Shown here: in pieces, positions 53,124 to 61,777 of the stretch
Layout: each line of letters begins with the position of its first letter
Numbering within the stretch: the first letter of the stretch is position 1
Translations under genes and position numbers: made by a program
Notes under the pieces: generated by a model
Databases searched by the model: none
Seen by the model: only the letters and a program-made list of their open reading frames with translations
Told to the model about the DNA's origin: nothing
Assembly (NCBI GenBank): GCA_022560735.1
Contig: JADFSO010000014.1
Location: 1-64,000 of the forward strand
Direction of reading: 5' to 3'
Length of the DNA stretch: 64,000 nt
From: Pseudomonadota bacterium
GTDB taxonomy: Bacteria > Pseudomonadota > Gammaproteobacteria > Steroidobacterales > MnTg04

Positions 53124-54560
53124 ATGACCAGAAACAATCAAGCGATAGCAAAGCCGGCGGCGCCAGCCATGTTCCTGTTCCTCCTGGCAGCGCTTGCACT
53201 ACCCGCCGCCTGCGCCGGCGATGCGCAAACCATCGACCTGATCGTCAGGGGAGACCACGTCCTGACCATGGACCCGGAGCAAAGCGTGATCGCCGACGGC
53301 GCCGTGGCCGTCGACGACGGCATGATCGTCGCCATCGGCCCGGCCGCAGAGATCATGGCCAGCTACCGGGCCAGCGAAGTGCTGGCTGGCGCCGGCAAGG
53401 TCGTGATGCCGGGCCTGATCAACGGGCACTCCCATGCCGCGATGACCTTGCTCAGGGGCATCGCCGACGACCTCGAGTTGATGGAATGGCTGACCCACTA
53501 CATTTTCCCGGCCGAAAACCGCTTCGTCGATGCGGCCTTCGTTCGTCTCGGCACCGAACTGGCCTGCTGGGAGATGTTGCGCGGCGGCACGACGACCTTC
53601 GTGGATATGTATTACTTCCCGGACAGCGTCGCCGAGGCCGTGGAAAGTTGCGGCATGCGCGCGGTCATCGTGCCATCGACGATCGATCAGCAAAGCCCCG
53701 ATGCCGAAGACGGCGAGCAGTCTCTAAGGCAGGCAGTCGATTTCGTAAAGCGGTGGCGGGGCAGAAACAACCGCATCATTCCGATTATCGGCGTCCATTC
53801 CGTCTATACCGTCTCTCCCGATGGCCTGGCAAAGGTGCGGGCCGAGGCGAAAAAGCTCGGCGTTGCGGTCGGCATCCACCTGGAGGAGTCGCCTTTCGAG
53901 ATCGAGATCACCCGAAAAAATCACGCCATGACCCCGGTCGAGTTGCTCGATTCACTGGGATTTTTCGATGGCCCCACGATAGGCGCGCACGTGGTCTGGC
54001 CCAGCGAGACAGATATCGCGGTGCTGGTGGAAAAGCATATCGGCGTCATTCATAACCCCACGTCGAATATGAAAACTTCAGCCGGTATTTCACCGGTGGT
54101 CGATATGCTGGCGGCCGGCGTCAAAGTCGGTTTGGGCACCGATGGCGCGGCCAGCAACAACGATCTCGATATGTGGGAGGAAATGCGGCTGGCTGCCTTC
54201 CTGCAAAAAGTCAGCACCATGGACCCGGAAGCCTTGCCGGCATCGGCGGTGTTGCAGATGGCCACCAGCGGCGGCGCGCAGGCGATCGGGCTGGGCGCCG
54301 AAATCGGTTCGCTGACGGTCGGACGCAGGGCCGACCTGATCCAGGTCGACTTCTCCGATGTCCACTTCGTGCCGACTTATGACGTCGTTTCTCACCTGGT
54401 CTATGTAGCCGACGAGCAGGATGTCGAAACGGTCATCGTCGATGGCAAGATCGTCGTCAAAAACAAACAGGTTCTGACCGTGGATACCCGGCGCGTCCGC
54501 GCCGAAGCCAATGCACTCGCCGCAAGAATCCAGGCGGCACTGGCCGCGGACGACGAGTAA
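53124..54560 (+). CDS. Exported amidohydrolase of the adenosine/SAH/MTA deaminase type
   Basis: A 478-residue amidohydrolase with an N-terminal signal sequence (FLFLLAALALPAACAG; a Cys at this point might be lipidated, though Pro precedes the box). The metal site is built from INGHSHAAMTLL (HxH), HLEESPFE, the AHVVWP His region and GTDGAASNNDLDMW (Asp), all as in the MtaD/SsnA branch that deaminates S-adenosylhomocysteine, methylthioadenosine or adenosine. Cytosolic in most species, here it seems to act in the periplasm or on the membrane, where it could deaminate incoming purine nucleosides. The substrate is unproven. Confidence 0.86.
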   Translation: MTRNNQAIAKPAAPAMFLFLLAALALPAACAGDAQTIDLIVRGDHVLTMDPEQSVIADGAVAVDDGMIVAIGPAAEIMASYRASEVLAGAGKVVMPGLINGHSHAAMTLLRGIADDLELMEWLTHYIFPAENRFVDAAFVRLGTELACWEMLRGGTTTFVDMYYFPDSVAEAVESCGMRAVIVPSTIDQQSPDAEDGEQSLRQAVDFVKRWRGRNNRIIPIIGVHSVYTVSPDGLAKVRAEAKKLGVAVGIHLEESPFEIEITRKNHAMTPVELLDSLGFFDGPTIGAHVVWPSETDIAVLVEKHIGVIHNPTSNMKTSAGISPVVDMLAAGVKVGLGTDGAASNNDLDMWEEMRLAAFLQKVSTMDPEALPASAVLQMATSGGAQAIGLGAEIGSLTVGRRADLIQVDFSDVHFVPTYDVVSHLVYVADEQDVETVIVDGKIVVKNKQVLTVDTRRVRAEANALAARIQAALAADDE

Positions 54561-54611
54561 ACCGGAAACTTTCCACGCCGGATGGCGACCGCCGCGGTCA
54601 GACCGGCACTG

Positions 54612-55052
54612 CTAACTCCTTAAAGTCTGCCAGACGCCGAGCAAGACGATACCCAGGCCAAGGAGGCGCTCAACCGAGATCGGGCTCACCGATACCTCGA
54701 GCGCGCCAAAATGATCGATCGTCGCGGCGACCAGCAGCTGCCCCATGGTGATCAGCGTGATCGCGCCGGCGACGCCTATGCGCGGCACCATGAACACGGT
54801 TGCGCCCACGACAACGACGCCTAGAAAACCGGCGCCGAGCGCATACCAGGGCACGGATTGCCAGAGACCCAGCTTGCCGCCACCGAGCAAAATCAGCGGC
54901 ACGCTAACGGCGATCAGGCCACCGAGGTGCACGACGAAAACGCTCTCAAGCACGCCGAGGCGCTGATTGATCATGCTGGCCAAAGGCGCCTGCAAACCGA
55001 TGGCGATGCCGCCAAGCAGACCGATCACAACGATTATGAAAAGGGGGTTCAT
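54612..55052 (-). CDS. DMT-family small membrane transporter (YdcZ/DUF606)
   Basis: A 146-residue protein of five closely packed hydrophobic helices (LFIIVVIGLLGGIAIGLQAP, VFVVHLGGLIAVSVPLILLG, YALGAGFLGVVVVGATVFMV and two more). The start with GLQAPLASMINQRLGVLESV is typical of YdcZ/DUF606 half-size drug/metabolite transporters, which may work as dimers. The substrate is unknown. Nine bp after deoB, so part of nupC-deoB-ydcZ. Confidence 0.88.
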   Translation of the reverse strand: MNPLFIIVVIGLLGGIAIGLQAPLASMINQRLGVLESVFVVHLGGLIAVSVPLILLGGGKLGLWQSVPWYALGAGFLGVVVVGATVFMVPRIGVAGAITLITMGQLLVAATIDHFGALEVSVSPISVERLLGLGIVLLGVWQTLRS

Positions 55053-55061
55053 GGCCTGCTC

Positions 55062-56282
55062 CTAATCAAGAAAACTGCTGCCGTACTCCATGGGGGAAAG
55101 ATCGAAATACGCGGCCAGGCTTTGCCCGATATCGGCAAAGGTCTCGCGGCGGCCCAAAGAGCCTGGCTGCACGCCGTTGCCATAGACCAGTACCGGTATG
55201 TGCTCACGGGTATGGTCCGTGCCTGGCCAGGTCGGATCGCAACCGTGATCGGCGCTGATGATCAGCAGATCCCCGTCGCCCAATACGTCGAACAACTCCG
55301 GTAGCCGTGAATCGAAATACTCGAGCGCATTCGCATACCCGGCCACATCCCGCCGGTGGCCATAAAGCATGTCGAAGTCGACGAAATTGGTGAACACGAT
55401 TGAACGGTCTGGAGCCGACTCGAGTGCGGTCAGCGTGGCATCGAACAAGGCGGCATTGCCGTTGGCCTTGAGCTTTTGGGTGATCCCCTGGTGCGCAAAA
55501 ATATCCGCAATCTTGCCGATGCTGATGACTTCGCCACCGGAATCCACCAATTTATCCAGGACCGTCGGCGCTGGCGGCAGCACAGAAAAATCACGACGAT
55601 TGCCGGTACGCTCAAAACTGTCTTTATCGTCACCGACGAAGGGCCGCGCTATCACTCGCCCGATGTTGTAGTCGTCCACCAGTTTACGGGCAATCTGTGA
55701 CAAGGCGATCAATCGATCGAGACCGAAAGACTCCTCGTGGCAGGCGATCTGGAACACGCTGTCGGCGGAGGCATAGACGATCGGTTTGCCGGTTCGCATA
55801 TGTTCCTCGCCCAATTCCGCAATAATCACGGTGCCCGATGCGTGGCAGTTGCCCAAAACGCCCGGTAACTCAGCCTGCTCGATCAATTTCTCAAGCAATT
55901 CAGGCGGAAAGGTATTCTCGCGCTCCGTGAAATATCCCCAGTCGTACAACACCGGCACGCCGGTCATTTCCCAGTGACCGCTTGGCGTGTCCTTACCGGT
56001 GCTCAGCTCGGCGGCATGGCCATAGGCGCCAATGATTTCGATATCGCGGTCGAGGCCAGCCGGGAATTGCCCGCAGCTTTCTTCAGCTGCGTGCAGCAGG
56101 CCCAGGCGCGAAAGATTGGGCAGGGCCAGTGCTCCGCGCGAGTCGCCGGCCAGGCCGCGATCGCAATGTTCCGCGATATGGCCGAAGGTATTCGCCCCGC
56201 TGTCGCCGAAGCGCCCGGCATCCTCGGTCGCGCCGATTCCGAAAGAATCCATAATCAGGATGATGGCTCTTTTCATGTCCAC
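55062..56282 (-). CDS. deoB: Phosphopentomutase
   Basis: A 406-residue alkaline-phosphatase-superfamily enzyme: [20 protein letters not shown] (metal-binding Asp), [12 protein letters not shown], the phosphorylated Thr in [17 protein letters not shown] and [20 protein letters not shown] near the C-terminus. It converts (deoxy)ribose-1-phosphate to the 5-phosphate, linking DeoD to DeoC. The ATG at 56282 or the next at 56276 may be used. Confidence 0.96.
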   Translation of the reverse strand: MDMKRAIILIMDSFGIGATEDAGRFGDSGANTFGHIAEHCDRGLAGDSRGALALPNLSRLGLLHAAEESCGQFPAGLDRDIEIIGAYGHAAELSTGKDTPSGHWEMTGVPVLYDWGYFTERENTFPPELLEKLIEQAELPGVLGNCHASGTVIIAELGEEHMRTGKPIVYASADSVFQIACHEESFGLDRLIALSQIARKLVDDYNIGRVIARPFVGDDKDSFERTGNRRDFSVLPPAPTVLDKLVDSGGEVISIGKIADIFAHQGITQKLKANGNAALFDATLTALESAPDRSIVFTNFVDFDMLYGHRRDVAGYANALEYFDSRLPELFDVLGDGDLLIISADHGCDPTWPGTDHTREHIPVLVYGNGVQPGSLGRRETFADIGQSLAAYFDLSPMEYGSSFLD

Positions 56283-56310
56283 GACCCGCGATACTGAAAC
56301 CGCGATCCAG

Positions 56311-57540
56311 TCACATCCCTTGCAGCGACAGGAAGAAACCTGCGAGCGCAGCGTTCATCAGGTTTGCCAGCATACCCGCGAGGACCGCCATCAAGCCCAT
56401 CCGGGCAATATCGCGGCGGCGTTTGGGCACAATACTCCCGAGCCCGCCCATCAATATGGCGATGGACGACAGGTTGGCGAAGCCGCACAGGGCAAAGGTT
56501 ACGATCGCTTGCGTGTGTACCGAGAGAGTGTCCTTGATCTGCACAAAATTCACATAGGCATAAAATTCGTTGATGACCAATTTCTGTCCGATCAGATTTC
56601 CCGCCGCGACCGCCTCGGACCATGGCACGCCGATTACGAAGGCAAGCGGTGCAAATGCCTGGCCAAGGAAAAATTGCAGGGTGATGTCTTCATAGCCAAA
56701 CAGACCGGCGACGCCTGAAATCAGGCCATTGAGCAACGCGATCATCGCAACGAAGGCCAACAGCATCGCGCCCACATTCAGTGCCAGTTTGAGCCCGATC
56801 AGCGCGCCACTACCGACCGCATCGAAAATGTTGACCGGTTTGTCTTCGTCCTGCTCGGGTTCGATCTCCGCATCGGCTGCCCGATCATCGGTTTCCGGCT
56901 TGATAATCTTGGCCATCAACAGGCCGCCAGGCGCCGCCATGAAGCTCGCCGTGATCAGGTAATTGAGGTCGACGCCCATGGACGCATAGGCCGCCATGAC
57001 GGCGCCGGCAATGGTGGCGCAGCCGCCGGTCATCACGGCGAACAACTCGGACTCCGACATGTTGGCCAGATACGGCTTGACCACCAGGGGCGCTTCGGTA
57101 TGACCGACAAAAATATTGGATGCCGCCGACATGGACTCCGTGCGGCTGGTCTGCAGCAATTTGTGCAGCCCGCCGCCGATAAAGGCGACCACTTTTTGCA
57201 TGATCCCCAGGTAATAAAGCGTTGACATCAAGGCCGAGAAGAAAACGATTACCGGTAAGACATTCAGTGCAATCGTAAAGCCCAGGCTTTCTTTTGCCCG
57301 TGCCCCAAAGACAAATTCAGTGCCCGCGTTGCCATAATCGATGACATGCTGAACACCTGAAACCACGCCGCTGAGTAAATCCCTGCCCGCGGGAAAATAC
57401 AAAATCAGCGCGGCGATGCCCGCCTGCAAGGAGAAGGCGAGCACGATCGTTCGATAATTGATTTTTTTGCGGTTATTGGAAAGCAGCATCGCCAGCGCAA
57501 TGAGCACCATCATTCCGAACAAGCTGATCAGTATCGGCAT
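56311..57540 (-). CDS. nupC: Concentrative nucleoside transporter
   Basis: A 409-residue CNT-family transporter with about eight to ten membrane helices and the family motifs [58 protein letters not shown] and [20 protein letters not shown]. It imports nucleosides with protons or sodium across the inner membrane. Encoded ahead of deoB, so uptake and breakdown are co-transcribed. Confidence 0.95.
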   Translation of the reverse strand: MPILISLFGMMVLIALAMLLSNNRKKINYRTIVLAFSLQAGIAALILYFPAGRDLLSGVVSGVQHVIDYGNAGTEFVFGARAKESLGFTIALNVLPVIVFFSALMSTLYYLGIMQKVVAFIGGGLHKLLQTSRTESMSAASNIFVGHTEAPLVVKPYLANMSESELFAVMTGGCATIAGAVMAAYASMGVDLNYLITASFMAAPGGLLMAKIIKPETDDRAADAEIEPEQDEDKPVNIFDAVGSGALIGLKLALNVGAMLLAFVAMIALLNGLISGVAGLFGYEDITLQFFLGQAFAPLAFVIGVPWSEAVAAGNLIGQKLVINEFYAYVNFVQIKDTLSVHTQAIVTFALCGFANLSSIAILMGGLGSIVPKRRRDIARMGLMAVLAGMLANLMNAALAGFFLSLQGM

Positions 57541-57593
57541 TGGAGAATCTCTGTAATACAGGGTCGTGGTAATTTACTATCAATTGCCATGCG

Positions 57594-57612
57594 TTTGCAC
57601 ACAGTGCGCAAA
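57594..57612. promoter_or_regulatory. Near-palindrome between nupC and the XapX genes
   Basis: TTTGCACAC (57594-57602) and GTGCGCAAA (57604-57612) pair with one mismatch around a single base, a shape like operators of LacI-family nucleoside regulators. It lies between the divergent nupC and xapX starts. Confidence 0.45.
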
Positions 57613-57651
57613 TTAATGGTTAAAAAAGGGCACCTGGCCGGGAGAAATAGA

Positions 57652-57831
57652 ATGAAAATAGCGATCGGATCCGTGTTGGCGTTTGTGATCGGAGGCCTGT
57701 GCAAGGTTGCCGGCATACCGGTGCCGGCGCCGCCGGCCATTATGGGTGCGCTGCTGGTGTTCTCGATGACCAGCGGCTATGTGCTGGCCGGGCACTATGC
57801 CCGCGGCAAGCGAGCAGGAGAGGCATCATGA
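57652..57831 (+). CDS. XapX-domain membrane protein 1
   Basis: A 59-residue, two-helix membrane protein: MKIAIGSVLAFVIGGLCKVA, then the family motif PVPAPPAIMGALLVFSMTSG and a basic tail. XapX (DUF1427) proteins are tiny inner-membrane proteins with the conserved PAPP turn; the family takes its name from the xanthosine/xap gene cluster and its function is unknown. GGGAGAAATAG precedes the ATG. The stop overlaps the start of the second XapX gene. Confidence 0.82.
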   Translation: MKIAIGSVLAFVIGGLCKVAGIPVPAPPAIMGALLVFSMTSGYVLAGHYARGKRAGEAS

Positions 57832-57989
57832 TTGCGTCCGCTATCGGTTTGATTCTGGGCATGGGCATCGGGATGGCTTGTTACTGGCTCGATATTCCGC
57901 CGCCGGCGCCGCCAAAGCTTGCCGGCGCGCTGCTGGTGATTGCGATGACTGCGGGTTTTGTCGCTACCGATTTGTTGATCGGCGGGTGA
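57828..57989 (+). CDS. XapX-domain membrane protein 2
   Basis: A 53-residue, two-helix protein, GLILGMGIGMACYWLDIPPP then PAPPKLAGALLVIAMTAGFV, repeating the architecture of the gene before it. Its ATG overlaps the TGA of that gene (ATGA). A tandem pair suggests a heteromer. Too short for many gene finders. Confidence 0.8.
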   Translation: MIASAIGLILGMGIGMACYWLDIPPPAPPKLAGALLVIAMTAGFVATDLLIGG

Positions 57990-58061
57990 GTTAGTCCAAG
58001 TTAGCGGAGGCTTTCGATAGCAAGGCCAGGCTGAGAATTCTGTGTATCGTCCGGGCGGAAA

Positions 58062-58082
58062 AAAGGCGCCAGCGGCGCCTTT
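58062..58082. terminator. Bidirectional terminator between XapX and cytochrome c genes
   Basis: Arms AAAGGCGCC (58062-58070) and GGCGCCTTT (58074-58082) around AGC, with A-rich sequence on the left and T on the right, serving both convergent genes. Confidence 0.75.
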
Positions 58083-58102
58083 GATTGAAATACACCGCCA
58101 GC

Positions 58103-58603
58103 TCAGCGATACAGGCGTGCCATGTAATCCACGGCCGCTTTGACATCATCGTCGCTCAGGTTCATCGCGCCGCCCTTTGGCGGCATCATTCCCGTATTTC
58201 CCTGGTAACCATTGATCGCATGGTCATACAAGGTAGGAAGACCCTGGTCAATACGCGGCGCCCAGGCGTCGTGGTCACCGACTTTCGGTGCACCCGCGAT
58301 GCCGACACCATGACAGGTGACGCAACTGCTGTTGTAAATATCTTCACCGGACCTTGTCGCGGCGGCTGGCTCCGGTTTCGACTCACCGGCTACGGTCCCA
58401 TCGGACTGGCCGGCTATGGCGACTCGCGCGACGGGCGCTATCCGCTTGGCCAGCTCTTCCTGGTAAGTCGGGTCTTCCATCAAAAAAGCATTTTGCTTGT
58501 CCGCGATAATTGCGCGCGCCACAAAAAAAATAACAAAAATGAATACAACCAACAGGCCGAGGAGCAAACTCATAGTATCGAAGAATTTGCGGTCGTGGCT
58601 CAC
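58103..58603 (-). CDS. Membrane-anchored cytochrome c5-like protein
   Basis: A 166-residue product with one N-terminal membrane helix (SLLLGLLVVFIFVIFFVARA), an Ala/Pro linker and a single-heme class I domain: CVTCH at residues 94-98 and the Met ligand in NTGMMPPKGGAMNLSDDDVK. It is likely an electron donor on the periplasmic side. The GTG at 58603 has AGGAG seven bases before it; the longer frame to 58714 lacks a site. It lies next to oxidase genes. Confidence 0.88.
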   Translation of the reverse strand: MSHDRKFFDTMSLLLGLLVVFIFVIFFVARAIIADKQNAFLMEDPTYQEELAKRIAPVARVAIAGQSDGTVAGESKPEPAAATRSGEDIYNSSCVTCHGVGIAGAPKVGDHDAWAPRIDQGLPTLYDHAINGYQGNTGMMPPKGGAMNLSDDDVKAAVDYMARLYR

Positions 58604-58726
58604 AGTGCTGCTCCTGATTCCGGTGCGTAAATGGACGCGCGAAGTATACCGGCAAGGCCGGCCGCTATAAAGGGAGGCGCTTGATATTGCCCGGTTTAAC
58701 CATCCGCGCGCCACTGCATTTAGCGT

Positions 58727-59593
58727 TTATGCGAGAAAGAGCCTATCCAGAATGGCCGCCGTGAGTAGTAGACCCAACTGAACGATGGATGCGGCGAATG
58801 TTCGCCAACTTTGCGAAACGCTGGGTTCGATCACGAGGCGTATGCTTGCAGCGATGAAAAATGTGCCGCCAGCGGCAGCACCCAATAAGTAAATCCACCC
58901 CATTCCGAACCACACAAGTGTAAGGGATAGTGTCACCATGGCCACCGCATGGGCGAGAATCGCCCGAGTTGCGGTGCTTTCCGTGACTACCACCGGCAAC
59001 ATCGGAATTTCCGCCGCCTCGTAGTCCTTCTTACAGGCGAGCGCTAACGCCCAGAAATGTGGTGGTGTCCATAAGAACAGCACAGTAGCCAGTATGATTG
59101 GAGCCGGGGCGAGGGAGGAATCCACTGCGGCTGCGCCCGCCATAACCGCAAAACTGCCCGAGAGACCCCCAATCACGATATTGAGCCAGGTGCGGCGCTT
59201 CAGCCACACGGTGTAAACCACACCATAGGTGAAAGCACCGAGAAAGATGTACACAGCGGCGATTACGTTGGTTGCCAGTGCCGCTGCCACCAGCCCCACC
59301 AACAAGACCAAAGAAATCGCTCCCAGCCAGTAGCCATCGGCCTTAAATCGCCCGGTCACAAACGGTCGCTGCTGGGTCCGGGTCATCTTCGCATCGAGAT
59401 CGCGCTCATACAGCTGGTTGAACGCGCCAGCGCTGGCCGAGGACAACAGCACCCCGAGCGCGAGAACCAGCACCTGCCAAGGGGGCAACCCGCTACCCGG
59501 GCTGACGGCAATGCCTGCAAGCGCACATGCCATGATCAAGAACCCTAGTCGTACCTTTGCGGTGGCGTAAATCAGCTTTAACGTTTGAATCAT
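58727..59593 (-). CDS. Protoheme IX farnesyltransferase (heme o synthase)
   Basis: A 288-residue UbiA-family prenyltransferase of about eight or nine helices. The first Asp-rich motif is NQLYERDLDAKMTRTQQRPF, the second lies in WTPPHFWALALACKKDYEAA. It farnesylates heme b to heme o, the step needed before heme a for the oxidase encoded next to it. Convergent orientation to the oxidase operon; no heme a synthase is in the window. Confidence 0.95.
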   Translation of the reverse strand: MIQTLKLIYATAKVRLGFLIMACALAGIAVSPGSGLPPWQVLVLALGVLLSSASAGAFNQLYERDLDAKMTRTQQRPFVTGRFKADGYWLGAISLVLLVGLVAAALATNVIAAVYIFLGAFTYGVVYTVWLKRRTWLNIVIGGLSGSFAVMAGAAAVDSSLAPAPIILATVLFLWTPPHFWALALACKKDYEAAEIPMLPVVVTESTATRAILAHAVAMVTLSLTLVWFGMGWIYLLGAAAGGTFFIAASIRLVIEPSVSQSWRTFAASIVQLGLLLTAAILDRLFLA

Positions 59594-59778
59594 CGAAAAA
59601 TCAATGTTATGGCGATAGTGTTGGGACGTTGCCAGAATATCCCGGCATTATAACTCAAGCCAACGAGCCGGTTGCTGCGGCGCCATGGCTCTGCGCATAA
59701 GGCCAGGATGAGTGGTTTATCGCGCTGTATGCTAGTATTTCATCGAGATGGCAGATATGCCAGCTCGGGGGGGAAGTG

Positions 59779-60318
59779 ATGAAATGTTTGTATTATCTCA
59801 CGCCCACACTCGACAGCAGCCACCACATTTCTGATGATTTGCATGAGGCTGGCATCGATGACTGGTTCTTTCACATTCTATGTAAAGACGAAGCCGGGCT
59901 AAAAAAAGAAAAATTACATTCCAGTAACTACATCGAAACATTAGATATTATTCGCGACGGAGTGATTGGTGCGAATCTGGGCTTTATCATCGGAGCGATG
60001 GTTGCCGCTGCGTTTATGTACTTCGAGCCATTTGGACCGGACCGGCCAACTTACATTTATTTCATTTTTGCCGCTTTTGTAACGCTGTTTGGTGCCTGGG
60101 TAGGTGGTTTGACGGGTATCGATAACGAGAACGCAAAGCTGCGCAGATTCCACGACGACATCGAAGCCGGTAAATATCTGATATTGATTTATGCCCGGAA
60201 AATGCACGAAGAGACGATCAGAACCATGATGGGCAATAAGCATGCGGAAGCTGCGCTGGTCGGGGTTGACAGGCATTTCATCAATCCGTTTAGTCGCGTG
60301 CGGCGCCGTCGGAAATAA
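59779..60318 (+). CDS. Two-helix membrane protein of unknown function
   Basis: A 179-residue product with a soluble N-terminal ferredoxin-like half (CLYYLTPTLDSSHHISDDLH, HILCKDEAGLKKEKLHSSNY), two membrane helices at about residues 62-83 and 92-114 (with GFIIGAMVAAAF and FVTLFGAWVGGLTG), and a soluble C-terminal half of the kind that might sense or clamp. The glycine-rich helix pair resembles DUF1269/general-stress-type small membrane proteins, but I cannot assign a family. A GGGGGGA stretch lies before the ATG; GTG three bases earlier is also possible. It precedes the cox operon by 33 bp. Confidence 0.7.
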   Translation: MKCLYYLTPTLDSSHHISDDLHEAGIDDWFFHILCKDEAGLKKEKLHSSNYIETLDIIRDGVIGANLGFIIGAMVAAAFMYFEPFGPDRPTYIYFIFAAFVTLFGAWVGGLTGIDNENAKLRRFHDDIEAGKYLILIYARKMHEETIRTMMGNKHAEAALVGVDRHFINPFSRVRRRRK

Positions 60319-60351
60319 TGAATTCTTGGCCTACATAAAAGAGGCTAGGGT

Positions 60352-61704
60352 ATGGTATTAGCAGTTGTTCTGGCTTTACTGGTTATCGGGTCCGTCATAT
60401 TTCACTTCTGGAGCCCATGGTGGTTTACACCGATAGCGTCGAACTGGGGATCGATAGACGACACCGTAGAAATCACCTTTTGGATCACCGGGATTGTCTT
60501 TGTCGCGATCAATTTATTTTTGGCCTACGCGGTTTTCCGCTACCGCAAAAAGAAGGGGTCGAAGGCACACTACGAACCGGAAAATACCAAGCTTGAGATC
60601 TGGCTTACGGTAATTACCACTGTCGGGGTGGTTATATTGCTGGCGCCGGGCCTGATTGTCTGGGCAAAATTTGTCAACGTCCCCGAAGGTACGGCGGAGG
60701 TTGAGGTCATTGGTCAACAGTGGCATTGGAGCTATCGGTTTCCAGGAGTAGACGGCGAGTTCGGCACTATCGATCCCAAGCTTTATAGCTTCGATAACCC
60801 CTTCGGCATGAATCCTGACGATCCCAACGGTCAGGACGATATTTTGGTATCGAGTCAGGAAGTACACTTGCCGGTAGACGAGCCGGTTAAAATTCTGCTT
60901 CGTTCCAAAGACGTGCTGCATAACTTCACCGTGGCGCAATTCCGGGTCAAGATGGATATGGTGCCTGGTCTGGTCACTTACATGTGGTTTACCCCCACTC
61001 GAACCGGAACATTCGACGTGCTTTGCGAAGAATTGTGTGGTGTGGCGCATTACGCCATGCGTGGGCGAGTCGTGGTGGATGAAGCGGACGCGTTCCAGAC
61101 GTGGCTGAGCGGCCACCCCACCTACGCCGAGACCCTGATCAAGATACCCGCCGATGTCCATGCGGGCCAGGCCTTGTATGCGGTGTGCAGCGCTTGCCAT
61201 GGACCAGACGGGGGCGGCAATGCAGCGTTGAACGCACCGAAATTGGCCGGTCAACATGCTTGGTACCTCGAGCGTCAATTGAACAACTACAAAGCGGGCG
61301 CCCGCGGCACGCACGAAGACGATGTTTTTGGCAGGCAGATGGCGCCCATGGCCGCAACTTTGGTCGATGATGCCGCGATTGCGAACGTAATCGCCTATAT
61401 CGATACGCTTCCGGATGATGCCGCCCCGGCCACCGTGACCGGGGATGCCAAGAGGGGCAAAAAACTTTATAGGACCTGTGCCGCCTGTCACGCGCCTGAT
61501 GCGCGCGGTATTTGGTCGCAGAAAGCTCCTCGCTTGGCCGGTATGAGTGACTGGTATATGAGCAATCAAATCAAGAACTTCAAACAAGGTATACGTGGCA
61601 CCCATCTAAAAGACACCTATGGCGGGCAGATGGCGTTGATGGCGAGGATGTTGCGTAACGAACAGGACATAAATGATGTCATTGCCTACATCAACACTTT
61701 GTGA
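60352..61704 (+). CDS. coxB: Cytochrome c oxidase subunit II fused to two cytochrome c domains
   Basis: A 450-residue subunit with three N-terminal hydrophobic segments (about 2-22, 42-64 and 85-107). The CuA cupredoxin domain has ligands His190, Cys225, Glu227, Cys229, His233 and Met236 in CEELCGVAHYAM. Two class I heme domains follow, CSACH (279-283) and CAACH (376-380). This is a caa3-like layout with one heme domain more than usual. It takes electrons from c-type cytochromes and passes them to subunit I. GAGGCTAGGG lies before the ATG. Confidence 0.95.
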   Translation: MVLAVVLALLVIGSVIFHFWSPWWFTPIASNWGSIDDTVEITFWITGIVFVAINLFLAYAVFRYRKKKGSKAHYEPENTKLEIWLTVITTVGVVILLAPGLIVWAKFVNVPEGTAEVEVIGQQWHWSYRFPGVDGEFGTIDPKLYSFDNPFGMNPDDPNGQDDILVSSQEVHLPVDEPVKILLRSKDVLHNFTVAQFRVKMDMVPGLVTYMWFTPTRTGTFDVLCEELCGVAHYAMRGRVVVDEADAFQTWLSGHPTYAETLIKIPADVHAGQALYAVCSACHGPDGGGNAALNAPKLAGQHAWYLERQLNNYKAGARGTHEDDVFGRQMAPMAATLVDDAAIANVIAYIDTLPDDAAPATVTGDAKRGKKLYRTCAACHAPDARGIWSQKAPRLAGMSDWYMSNQIKNFKQGIRGTHLKDTYGGQMALMARMLRNEQDINDVIAYINTL

Positions 61705-61777
61705 CGGCCGCCGGGAATGGAATGATGATATTCCGATCAGCAACGCGCATTGAGAAAATAGACTAGAGGTTTTTCTG

